In this document: piece by piece, positions 1-8,139 of the stretch | Position numbering within the stretch: the stretch's first letter is position 1 | Layout: every line of letters starts with the position of its first letter | Assembly (NCBI GenBank): GCA_003116975.1 | Contig: BGKB01000002.1 | Coordinates: 593,047 to 657,046 of the forward strand | Length of the DNA: 64,000 bases | Source of the DNA: Aurantiochytrium sp. KH105 | Lineage: Eukaryota > Sar > Bigyra > Thraustochytrida > Thraustochytriidae | Reading direction: 5' to 3' | The notes under the pieces: generated by a model | Databases searched by the model: none | Told to the model about the DNA's origin: nothing | Seen by the model: only the letters and a program-made list of their open reading frames with translations | Position numbers and translations under genes: made by a program

Positions 1-1813
1 GGTGGTGTGACGCAAGCAAGTCCATTTCGCCCACAAGGAAGGAAATTCGGTCCAATGCGAAGGGACGGCGAGACTTTTTCGTCCAGGAACTTCCGTCGAG
101 AGGTCCGCAAGAGCAGATTTCCCGCGCGATGCGCTCGCTGTATTCCATTGCATATGCAATTCCAGCACCAATGCAAAGGTCACGCATGTGAAAGACGGGC
201 GTAGAATTCATACCGCTTCCCACATCAATCTGAATTTTGCCAGCTGTGAATCGCCCTTCTGCTACGCTCGCCGAAGTAGATGGGCTCGAGCCGTTGGATG
301 ACGCGGTGCCGCCCAAAGAATCACCATCAGCGTTTCCAGTGTCATCTTCATTTGACGAAGACGTTGATCCCAAGGGCCCCGTGGGGTGCAAGGCGGTTGG
401 CTTTGCGCACGAGAGCAGGAGCTCTCGGGCCTGAAAGTCAAAGTTTACATCGCTTGAAATAAAGCGCACGTCGATTCGGTCCACTTCAACCACCATGAAG
501 CCGCTAATCCAGAGCAAGCGACCAATAAATTTCTGTTGCCTTGCGGACTTGCCGCCACGACCAGGCGCTGCGCTATCATTTGCTGAAGACGATTCCTTGC
601 TGGTAGAGGAGGCAGAAGTGCTCTTCTTGTTGTCAGATTTAGAGCTTGACGATGCAGAGCTCATGTCAGCGTAGGCGCCTGAGCTGCTGCTGCTACTTGA
701 GTTTCTGCCTGGCTGTGCGCCAGCGTTGGAGCTTGTGCTGCGACCAGAGGGTTTGCTTGACGCCTCCGGTGAGGGCAAGGGGGGCAGCAAGGTCTCAAGG
801 AGAGCGTGTAGCATGTTGACCCGGACGCCGGATATAAGAAGTGTGAGGAGGGGTCGCGTGGATCCATGGAAAGGATTGATGGCCCGCGAGGTGAATTGAA
901 GAGATGCCTCATCAACCTGGAAAATGGGTACGTCCTCTAAAAAGACAGCAATCCCATCGATTTTCCTGCGCAAAATGTCAATGCGGCCAATTTCGGCCCG
1001 TGTGCCGAGCCCGAGCGCTTGGCGTGTGACCAGATTAATACCTGTACAGAGAAGCGAGGCAAGGGTTCCCGGTCGCGCAAGAACAATGCCTGTGAGTCCG
1101 ATGAGAAGAATGGGCGCGAGCAGCGTGGGCAAGGGAAACCCGATGAGTCGAAATCCAAGACTAAGAAGTACTGACAAGACCGTGTAGATTGCAACGATGA
1201 CTAGCAGAATCAATGTCGGCACGGAGGCGGACCAGCGCGTGGTAGCTCCGCTCGCTCCATTTGATCCGGGTGCATTAGCTGTGGTTGAACCCCGTCGCCT
1301 CAGCTCAAAGGCTCCATCTGTCGGGCTGCCTCGGGTGTCTCGGCCGAGAAACGACGATCCGATGCTCCACGAACGGTCAAGTTGGCTCTGGCCTGCGCTA
1401 AAGGAGGACGAGGACCTGTCAAGACTTCGCGTCATGGAGAGTTCGCGCGACAGTCTGGATCCTGTCCCCTTGCGAAACAAGCTTGGCACGGAGCTGCTCG
1501 TTACCGAGGGCGACACCGATGTGGGGATCGAAGCCAGATCGTCGTCATGGAGCAGCCTTTGCTGCGATGCAGGCAAGGGCACCCTTCTCCGCAGCTGTTG
1601 CGTCCACAGGTGCTCCTCCTCCTCCTCCTCCTCCTCGTCGTCGTCGTCCTCGCCGCCGCCCTCGCGGTCCTCCTCGCGGCGTCCCCCTCGCGGCGGCTCG
1701 CTAATGTCGGTGTCCGGGTCCGCGCCCCACCATCTCGCGCTCGCCCAGCCGCGTGACCCCGCCGACGACGAGGCGCCCGAGGCGCCGCTCTCGAGCCGCG
1801 GTCTGCGCGACAT
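1..1813 (-). CDS. Large membrane-anchored protein, N-terminal part (possible bridge-like lipid-transfer/chorein-type), cut by the left edge
   Basis: An open minus-strand frame starts at the ATG at 1811-1813 and runs without a stop to the left edge, giving at least 604 residues. The first 190 residues are low complexity, with an acidic Asp/Glu run near residues 50-70 and Ser-rich stretches. Residues about 200-250 form two closely spaced hydrophobic segments. These are followed by a pattern of alternating beta-strand-like hydrophobic residues (IGRIDIL, GIAVFLEDV, LLTLLISGVRVNML), a Ser-rich insertion, then a second similar block (WISGFMVVEVDRIDVRF). An N-terminal membrane anchor followed by repeated strands of this kind is how BLTP/Hobbit/SABRE and other chorein-like lipid-transfer proteins begin. 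The fold is an inference from pattern; the body of the protein lies outside the window. Confidence 0.6.
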   Translation of the reverse strand, partial: MSRRPRLESGASGASSSAGSRGWASARWWGADPDTDISEPPRGGRREEDREGGGEDDDDEEEEEEEEHLWTQQLRRRVPLPASQQRLLHDDDLASIPTSVSPSVTSSSVPSLFRKGTGSRLSRELSMTRSLDRSSSSFSAGQSQLDRSWSIGSSFLGRDTRGSPTDGAFELRRRGSTTANAPGSNGASGATTRWSASVPTLILLVIVAIYTVLSVLLSLGFRLIGFPLPTLLAPILLIGLTGIVLARPGTLASLLCTGINLVTRQALGLGTRAEIGRIDILRRKIDGIAVFLEDVPIFQVDEASLQFTSRAINPFHGSTRPLLTLLISGVRVNMLHALLETLLPPLPSPEASSKPSGRSTSSNAGAQPGRNSSSSSSSGAYADMSSASSSSKSDNKKSTSASSTSKESSSANDSAAPGRGGKSARQQKFIGRLLWISGFMVVEVDRIDVRFISSDVNFDFQARELLLSCAKPTALHPTGPLGSTSSSNEDDTGNADGDSLGGTASSNGSSPSTSASVAEGRFTAGKIQIDVGSGMNSTPVFHMRDLCIGAGIAYAMEYSERIAREICSCGPLDGSSWTKKSRRPFALDRISFLVGEMDLLASHH

Positions 1814-2920
1814 CCCCGCCGCTCGCCGCCGGCGTCTTCGTCCGCGGTCTGCGGCGCCGCGCCCTCGCGCTCGGCCTTCTCCAAGACCTGCTTCCGCAAG
1901 ACCTGCTTCTCCAAGCCCTGCTTCGTGCTCGTCCTCGCTGCAAAGCGCGGCGCAGCCGGCACCCAAGCGCGCACGCACGACGCGAGCAGGCTCGAGAAGA
2001 TGCTCGCCAGCTTGCTCGGCGCGAGGAGCTCGGTGGGCCTTGGTGGAGCGGAGCGGAGCGGAGCGGAGTGGAGTGTCTCGAGGCCAGCTCGCCACGCGAT
2101 GCGGAGGGCGGGATGGGACGAGGTCGGGCAGGGGCTTGTCTTCTGGCGGGGCAGGCAAGCAAACAATCAGTGGGGGTCAAAGTCGAGCACCGCTGCCGGG
2201 CGAGGCCTCTTCGCGCAGGGCTGACGCGAGCTGGCCCGCCTCGAGCTGGGAGTACTGAGAATGTTGCTTTGGGGAGAGAGCGGAGGATCGATCTCGTGTC
2301 TTGTCTTCGGCCAGTCGGATTGGTCATGCGATGACCGGTAGGCCTATTCACGGGATGTCGATTTTCATAGTTGGACACAAGCTTGCGTCTACTATGATGA
2401 CTCTCCTTGTCAAAGATGCAAGTGCCTCAAATTTCCTCGCAGCGGCAGCAGGAGCATTAGCAGGCAGATGGGTTGGAGGAGGATCAATCTTTCTCTTTGC
2501 ATCTCATCTCATCTCATCTCATCGCATCACATCACCTCACGTCATTCGATCATTCAAGCTGCGGTCGGTCGGTCGGTCAGTCAATCCTCCAAAAAAAATG
2601 TTCGCTGCGGCCGCTGAATGCTTGTCGCAGTCGGCTTGTAAAGCCACAAGGTATTTTACACTAACAGTAAACAGCTGCAGCTGCAGCTGCCGGCTGCAGT
2701 CGACATACAGCTGCACTGGTGCAGCAGCCACAGCCAGGTGCAAGCTATAACCTTGCTACATCCACAATCTCAAGTAGTATACACTGCTATACAATGGTGA
2801 CCCTAACGCTCCTTGGAGCCAAACTGCTTGTCAATCTCGACAAACGAAGAAGAAAAGAGAAGAAGTCGTTAAAAAAAAAAGAAAGAGAGAGGGACGGGGG
2901 GGAAAAGGGAAAAAAAAAGT
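1814..2920. other. Intergenic, no gene seen; ATCTC pentanucleotide array
   Basis: Upstream region of the left-edge gene. The first 450 bases are GC-rich and open in several frames, but with low-complexity Arg/Ser/Ala translations. From 2300 the base composition falls. Four perfect ATCTC units lie at 2501-2520 with degenerate ATCGC/ATCAC copies to about 2545, and a GGTC run lies near 2564-2580. No conserved reading frame was recognised. Confidence 0.5.
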
Positions 2921-2992
2921 TACTCCTCGCGAGGATCGAACTCGCGGCTTCAACCGTGTCAGGGTTGCACTCTACCACTGAGTTAGAGAAGC
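2921..2992 (-). tRNA. tRNA-Val (anticodon GAC), copy 1
   Basis: The 72-nt cloverleaf reads on the minus strand. The acceptor stem is GCTTCTC with GAGGAGT and includes two wobble pairs. The D stem is ACTC/GAGT, the anticodon stem CAACC/GGTTG with loop CTGACAC (U33, then GAC), and the T stem GCGAG/CTCGC around TTCGATC. GAC reads Val GUC. Internal A box (GGTAGAGTG) and B box (GAGTTCGATCC) are present. A run of nine T lies 2 nt past the 3' end, a strong Pol III terminator. There is no intron. It is identical in all 72 bases to the copy 32 bp upstream. Confidence 0.88.
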
Positions 2993-3024
2993 AACGGCAC
3001 AAGAGCGTAAGCAGGAAAGAAAAG

Positions 3025-3096
3025 TACTCCTCGCGAGGATCGAACTCGCGGCTTCAACCGTGTCAGGGTTGCACTCTACCACTGAGTTAGAGAAGC
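3025..3096 (-). tRNA. tRNA-Val (anticodon GAC), copy 2
   Basis: Second tandem copy, identical to the one at 2921-2992 and in the same orientation. T4 immediately follows its 3' end (3020-3023 on the minus strand). Flanks differ between the copies apart from short purine runs, so the repeat unit is essentially the tRNA itself. The G34 anticodon for Val is discussed in the findings. Confidence 0.88.
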
Positions 3097-3359
3097 TGTT
3101 TTCCCGGCCTTTGCCAGTGCGTGATCGTTGAGATGCAGTGGCCATGTATATAGCTAAAAGACGTTCGAAGGCAACTTGGCGTTTCATTCTCGCGAGGGCT
3201 TGGAGAGAGAGCAGGAAGACAGAATTGCGCTGCTGCGTACAGACGCCGTCGAGATCGCGCCGCGTTGCGTTGCCTTGTGTTGCGCTGCGCTGCAGATAAG
3301 GAACGAAAGAAAAAGAGGCGGGAAAAGGAGCTCGCCGCGGGTTTTCAGGCTCTGAAAGC

Positions 3360-4367
3360 ATGTTTGCAGGCGTGCGGAGGGCGGGGTCCCTCGCGCGTGT
3401 GACCCAAACGCGCACTTGTCCCACGAATATGAGGACGAGGACGAGGAGGAGGACCTCGGCGACGACAACGACAACGAGAAGGCAAAGTGAAGCCGCGTTG
3501 GAGAGCCCGTCGTCCCGACAGCTGCGCATCGCGGCGATGCACGCTGCAATTCCAATGATAGGCTTTGGATTCATGGACAATTTGGTCATGATTCAGGCCG
3601 GCGAGGTGCTCGACTTGACCCTCGGCGTTGCCTTTGGACTTTCGACGCTTACCGCCGCAGGCTTTGGGCAATGTGTGAGCGACGTGGCCGGCATCACATG
3701 CGGTGGAATCGTCGATGCTGTCGTGGCGCGACTGAATTTGCCAGCACATGGGATGACCGAAACGCAAATCACCTCGCGCACGGCCCGCATTTGGCGTACT
3801 CTCGGCGGCTGCGTTGGCGTGGTCACCGGCTGCCTCTTGGGCATGAGCATTCTTCTCTTCAAGGACACAGCCGCGGCAGACCGCATGAAGCGCGCCAATG
3901 AGCTGACCACCATTTTCCGCACCGTCATGCAAGATGGCCACAAGCTTGTCCATGCTGAGCGTGCCACCTTGTGGCTCCTGGATAAGGACTCGGGGGAGCT
4001 CTGGAGTAAGATTGCTACAGGTGAAAAGGATGAAATACGCGTGCGCCAGCACCAAGGTGTTGTTGGCTGGGCCGTGCAGAACGGAGAAACAGCGCGCGTT
4101 GACGATGCGTACCAAGACCCTCGCTTTAACCAAGAAGTCGACAAAAGGACAGGGTACCGGACCCGATCGCTCTTGGTCGTGCCAATCAAGATGGACACGG
4201 ATGGTCGCGTGATTGGTGCCATTCAGATCGTCAACAAGGTTGTGCAAAAGGACAATTCAGACACTGGTGACCGCACGCCAGGGGTCTTTGACGAGGCCGA
4301 CGAACGCATGGCCGTCATGCTCTCGCGTCACGTAGCTACCTTCATCGATGTGGTTGAAAATCACTGA
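3360..4367 (+). CDS. TMEM65-GAF fusion protein, probably mitochondrial
   Basis: 335 aa from ATG at 3360. Residues 1-55 are Arg/Thr/Ser-rich with few acids, like a mitochondrial presequence. Residues 58-170 match the TMEM65 family: the HAAIPMIGFGFMDN motif, FGLSTLTAAGFGQ and DVAGITCGG, with three hydrophobic helices ending at SILLF near 166. Residues 176-332 form a GAF domain (ATLWLLD, GVVGWAVQNGE, RSLLVVPI, GAIQIVNK). The last of these resembles the core of phosphodiesterase-type GAF domains. TMEM65 is an inner-mitochondrial-membrane protein tied to Na+/Ca2+ exchange in animals; a GAF domain would add a small-molecule sensor. Function here is inferred. Confidence 0.85.
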   Translation: MFAGVRRAGSLARVTQTRTCPTNMRTRTRRRTSATTTTTRRQSEAALESPSSRQLRIAAMHAAIPMIGFGFMDNLVMIQAGEVLDLTLGVAFGLSTLTAAGFGQCVSDVAGITCGGIVDAVVARLNLPAHGMTETQITSRTARIWRTLGGCVGVVTGCLLGMSILLFKDTAAADRMKRANELTTIFRTVMQDGHKLVHAERATLWLLDKDSGELWSKIATGEKDEIRVRQHQGVVGWAVQNGETARVDDAYQDPRFNQEVDKRTGYRTRSLLVVPIKMDTDGRVIGAIQIVNKVVQKDNSDTGDRTPGVFDEADERMAVMLSRHVATFIDVVENH

Positions 4368-4637
4368 TACAAATGAAGTGGGGCGTAGGGGCCGGTTGGT
4401 ACAAGAAATAGGACAAGCAATCATTGTGATTGATGACTTTGTCTTGCCGTAAAGATTCTCTTTCCCACCACTCGAAAGAGAAAAAGAAAGAGATTAGAAA
4501 AAAGAATTAAAGTATGAAAAATCGGAGCGCAGTCACAATCCACTTTTATCACATCACATCACAACTCATCATCTCCTTCTGTTTGGCTGGACCGGTTGAT
4601 CGATTGAAACTGATTGACTAATTGGGTCTTCACTATG

Positions 4638-5321
4638 TCAGGGGCTAACGCGCGTGAGCTTCCACACATGGTCGCTTCCGTCGCCTTCGGCTACAATGTC
4701 AGCATTCTGACCTTTGACAGTCTCCTCGTCCGGCTTGGACACGCGAGCATCTTCCTGCGCAAAGTTGTCAAATAGATTCAGGTACTTGGCATAGCGAGGC
4801 CACAGAAGCATGACGACAAAGGTGTCTGGGGGCTGCAGTAAGTCTCCATTCGAGTCCTTGCCGCCCTCGGGAATAGCCCCTTTGTCAAGAAGATCCTTGA
4901 AATTGTCAACGCCCGAGGGCAGCACAGACCGGGGCTGCGGCCAGTAGAACTGTTCCCGCGCGCTATCCGAGAGCTCACTCCACTGGTTCTTGCGCAAGGT
5001 GACCAATTTGTCATCCTTGGCATCGGCCGCAACCACCTCGAGGTCGCCCGTGAGTCTGTACTGCTCGCGCGAATCGGTGAAATACCAGCAGAGCTCAGCG
5101 GCGCTGTTTGCCTTTGCTTGCGTAACCTTTTCGGCCTCGCCATTTGTGATAAAGCGAAGAGCTTTGCGCCCGTCTTGCTCGTACCATCCTCGGAATACCA
5201 CTGTTCTATTCGCTGGGATCCCGTCGCTGCTCACCGTAGCGAGCTGCGCGAACTTGAGCTTGGCATCTTTGATGCTGCTCTGCAAACGCTCGCTCCATAC
5301 TCTGAGCGCACCTTCGGACAT
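4638..5321 (-). CDS. Pyridoxamine 5'-phosphate oxidase-related FMN-binding protein (Alr4036 type)
   Basis: 227 aa from the ATG at 5319-5321; the open frame extends slightly upstream but only to a GTG. The protein shows the split-barrel FMN-binding pattern of the Alr4036-like family. After an N-terminal helix (ALRVWSERLQSS) come FAQLATVSSDGIPANRTVVFRGW, then RFITNGEAEKV, AELCWYF and EQYRLTGDLEVV. The C-terminal part carries REQFYWPQPRSVLP and a PPDTFVVMLLWP strand. Some plant and fungal members are annotated as PNP oxidases, others have unknown substrates. A true PNPO gene lies 5 kb away, so this one probably does something else with FMN. No targeting peptide is obvious. Confidence 0.8.
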   Translation of the reverse strand: MSEGALRVWSERLQSSIKDAKLKFAQLATVSSDGIPANRTVVFRGWYEQDGRKALRFITNGEAEKVTQAKANSAAELCWYFTDSREQYRLTGDLEVVAADAKDDKLVTLRKNQWSELSDSAREQFYWPQPRSVLPSGVDNFKDLLDKGAIPEGGKDSNGDLLQPPDTFVVMLLWPRYAKYLNLFDNFAQEDARVSKPDEETVKGQNADIVAEGDGSDHVWKLTRVSP

Positions 5322-5820
5322 CCTCCTTTCCACGTCTGCGCTGCCAGTCACGGCGTAAGCTCGCGCGTGGCTTGATGGCTTTGGCCGTAGGCGATGCGCT
5401 TCGCCTCTGCGTATTTCAAGTTCAAGGCTTCAACGCAACTCGCCAAGAGTGAGTGTGAACCTCAGGCGCCTCATTCTTCCCGAGCGCAACGCAATTTCAA
5501 TTCTTTGCCCTATTTTCGACAGGCCTCCAAATCTCAACCAAAACTAGTTTTTAGAGTCAAATTCTGGTCACTACTAGATTATGACTGACCTCATTTTGGA
5601 TGCAAGCTTTGGCGCATTGTTATGTATGACAGGCTAGATGACAGGCCCACAAGCTGGAGCTTTGATTTGAGAGGACTTGTTATAGCTTCTGGAGCGGAGC
5701 CTAGATTCGATTTGGAGGTCGCGAGTATTGGGCCGAGTTGTACGACAGTGTGCGTCTCAAATATAAACACCCTCCTCGCGATCACGTTCTGCACACCCAA
5801 ATCCAGATCCCACGCTCGCC
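5322..5820. other. Intergenic spacer between divergent genes
   Basis: Holds the upstream regions of two divergent genes. It is AT-richer than its flanks. Apart from the TATA-like site at 5762-5767, no structure was recognised. Confidence 0.5.
5762..5767 (+). promoter_or_regulatory. Candidate TATA box for the gene at 5821
   Basis: TATAAA lies 54 bases before the ATG. The spacing is compatible with a very short 5' leader. This is motif-only evidence. Confidence 0.3.
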
Positions 5821-7554
5821 ATGACGGCCACGACCTTGACGCTCGCGCTGCTTGCCGCCTTGCTGACCACAGTCGCGCACGCGCTCTGCCTCTGCAGCAA
5901 CGCGACGAGCGTTTACTTTGACTGCACACCCGGAAATGGGGGCACCTTCCCAAGCAGCGTGTGGAAGATCAGTTGCCGCGAAGATGGTGGCGTCTTCGGC
6001 GGCAACGAAACCTGGCCGAACTTTGAGGGCCTCGACTTCTTGCAAGAGTTCTACATTGACGACGTGTCGGTCGCAGGCCAGCTCGACGTCCTCAGCGACC
6101 TTGCCAATCTCACGGTGCTGTGGACAGGACCGAGTGTGGAGCTCAAGAACTTCCCCGAAGGCCTTGCGAGGTCCTCGAGCCTCCAAAATCTGACAATCAC
6201 AAGCAGCGAGCTTCAAAGCGTCTATGGCAAGTTCTGGGTGGTGCAGTCTCTGGTCAAGGTGGAGCTGAACTCGACCGAGCTTGAGTGTCTCTCACCTCTT
6301 TCGTTGGCGACGAAAGCGTCAGTATCCTTGAACGGGGGTGAGTCAGTTTGCTTGACACGTTTCTGGGATGACGTTGAGAACAAGCACACCTCATTCTTCG
6401 CGTTCTTCTTCTCTGTCGGGATGATTGCTGTCATTGCCTCATTCGTCGCTTGTTGTTCTATTCCTGTCTTGATCGATATGGATATCCTTCCTGATGATAC
6501 CGTCGAGACGGGGACGACCAGGTCGAATGGCGCACCAGAAACGTGCAGCTATCTTAAATGCCTCTGCTTCGGTCTGATATTTTGCTTTATTGGGAGTTCG
6601 CTTCTCGTTACTAACTTTGGGTCTGAACTATGGCGACCTGGGAACTTAATCATTTACAGCGACCCTCTCGCAGCGGAACCCAACATGGCGGAAGTTATGG
6701 AAGATCGTTATCAGACTGGGAGAGTTCTTGCTTTGGCCAGCGTTGTTCCTCACACGTTGATTTTAGTCGCTGTTTATCTGCTCAACAGGTCTAATCTTGT
6801 CGTGGAAGCTGGGTCGTCAGGGTGTTTTGGTTTGCTCACTTTTTCAATGGCTATAGTCATCTTCATAGTCGTCGCAACGATTACTTTGCTGCTCCTTCTC
6901 ATCCCAGCCGCAGGGGCCATTCGATACCCAGATCTTCGAACGTCATACCTTAGCATTTGCCCGCAACAAGGTGTTTGTGCAAACGCGACGCACTTTTGGG
7001 ATTGGCAAGCAGAGGCATATACGGAGTTTTCGTCGCCGTATTTCTCGTCTCACCCAATATACTCGATTTACATCAGTGACCCAAGTGTTCCAGCATCCTA
7101 CTACGAGATTGAGTCACGCTTCGGGAATTACCCTTCTTATGTGGAGAAACCCTATGAGCGACATCAGTACGACACAGAAGTGCTGAATGAGATTTACCAC
7201 ATTGCCAACACGTTGCGCTATTTCGGCAATCTCGATCAGGAATTCTCCCGTGCTACTCTGTGTCGTGAAATAGATGCCTCTTGGGAGGGAGCATGCCCGA
7301 TTGCTGCCTACGTTGACGTCTATTCCAGGTCATTTTACGAGCACCCCATATTTCAATCAGTGCTTCTCTTTGCGCTTCTATTGCCAGGGGCCCTGTTTGG
7401 CATCTTTATTCTCGTCATGCTCTTGACGCTTATGTGCTATGGCAAGACTAATAGTTCTTCGGTCATGGGAGATCGCCCGAAGCAAGTCGAGGACATAGAA
7501 GGAATGGTCTTCCCCATGGACGAGATCACAAATACGGTACCTCGTGTCTTGTAA
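5821..7554 (+). CDS. Secretory multi-pass membrane protein with short LRR-like ectodomain
   Basis: 577 aa. A clear signal peptide (LTLALLAALLTTVAHAL) is followed by a Cys-containing ectodomain of about 180 residues with several N-glycosylation sequons. It contains two or three degenerate leucine-rich repeats (LANLTVLWTG, LQNLTI, LVKVELNS). Hydrophobic helices follow near residues 198-222, 248-268, 300-322 and 330-356. Then comes a second extracytosolic loop of about 150 residues with Cys and many Tyr, then a last helix near 518-545 and a short acidic tail. I do not recognise the family. A plasma-membrane or endomembrane receptor-like protein is plausible but unproven. Confidence 0.75.
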   Translation: MTATTLTLALLAALLTTVAHALCLCSNATSVYFDCTPGNGGTFPSSVWKISCREDGGVFGGNETWPNFEGLDFLQEFYIDDVSVAGQLDVLSDLANLTVLWTGPSVELKNFPEGLARSSSLQNLTITSSELQSVYGKFWVVQSLVKVELNSTELECLSPLSLATKASVSLNGGESVCLTRFWDDVENKHTSFFAFFFSVGMIAVIASFVACCSIPVLIDMDILPDDTVETGTTRSNGAPETCSYLKCLCFGLIFCFIGSSLLVTNFGSELWRPGNLIIYSDPLAAEPNMAEVMEDRYQTGRVLALASVVPHTLILVAVYLLNRSNLVVEAGSSGCFGLLTFSMAIVIFIVVATITLLLLLIPAAGAIRYPDLRTSYLSICPQQGVCANATHFWDWQAEAYTEFSSPYFSSHPIYSIYISDPSVPASYYEIESRFGNYPSYVEKPYERHQYDTEVLNEIYHIANTLRYFGNLDQEFSRATLCREIDASWEGACPIAAYVDVYSRSFYEHPIFQSVLLFALLLPGALFGIFILVMLLTLMCYGKTNSSSVMGDRPKQVEDIEGMVFPMDEITNTVPRVL

Positions 7555-8139
7555 CGGATGTCAAATAACCATCTTCTCGTTTTTCTCGTCAAGTTGTTTT
7601 GATTGTCAGGATAGGGGCTTGCTGTCCCTGTCTCTTGCGCTTTTCCTCGGAGGAGGAGATATGCGCAAAGTTGTCGTGCGAAGAATGAATGAGATTCTCA
7701 TAGCTGGAAGTGACAAGTCGCTCCAGGCCGTGGATGGAATGATGCGGCCAAAGCTAGCTACTGGCCACCGGCAATCATTGACACCTAACAGAGAGCATGT
7801 TGTGTCCTGTGACACGTTGTTTCATTTTTCAGAGGGGCATGTTCGCACGCGTTCCTCTATCGATCACATCATTCCCGGGCCACCTCAAAGTGCCCTGTCT
7901 CTCCCCATCCAGCAAATTTCAATCATACTTGCGATCGTTTTCACCCAATTTCAAATCGAAAAGGCCCATGCGGCCTGTTCGGGGACTGACTGGGCCGTGA
8001 GCGGAACACTTACGAATGAAGCCTGACCATGGTGGAGCAAAAGCACACAACTCCTTACCAACAGGTCATTGGCCCAAAGGTGACAAAGAAGAGAACAATA
8101 TATTATCCACAATCTCCTCCTGCTTTTACAGATACGAGC
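7555..8139. other. Intergenic spacer between convergent 3' ends
   Basis: The 3' flanks of the membrane-protein gene and the CHAT gene meet here. Open frames exist but start at non-ATG codons and look random. No RNA gene or repeat was seen. Confidence 0.5.

Noticed and set aside
1197-2258. Plus-strand frame of 353 codons
   Set aside because: Antisense to the left-edge gene; Ser/Arg/Pro composition follows from GC-rich repeats, not from a domain.
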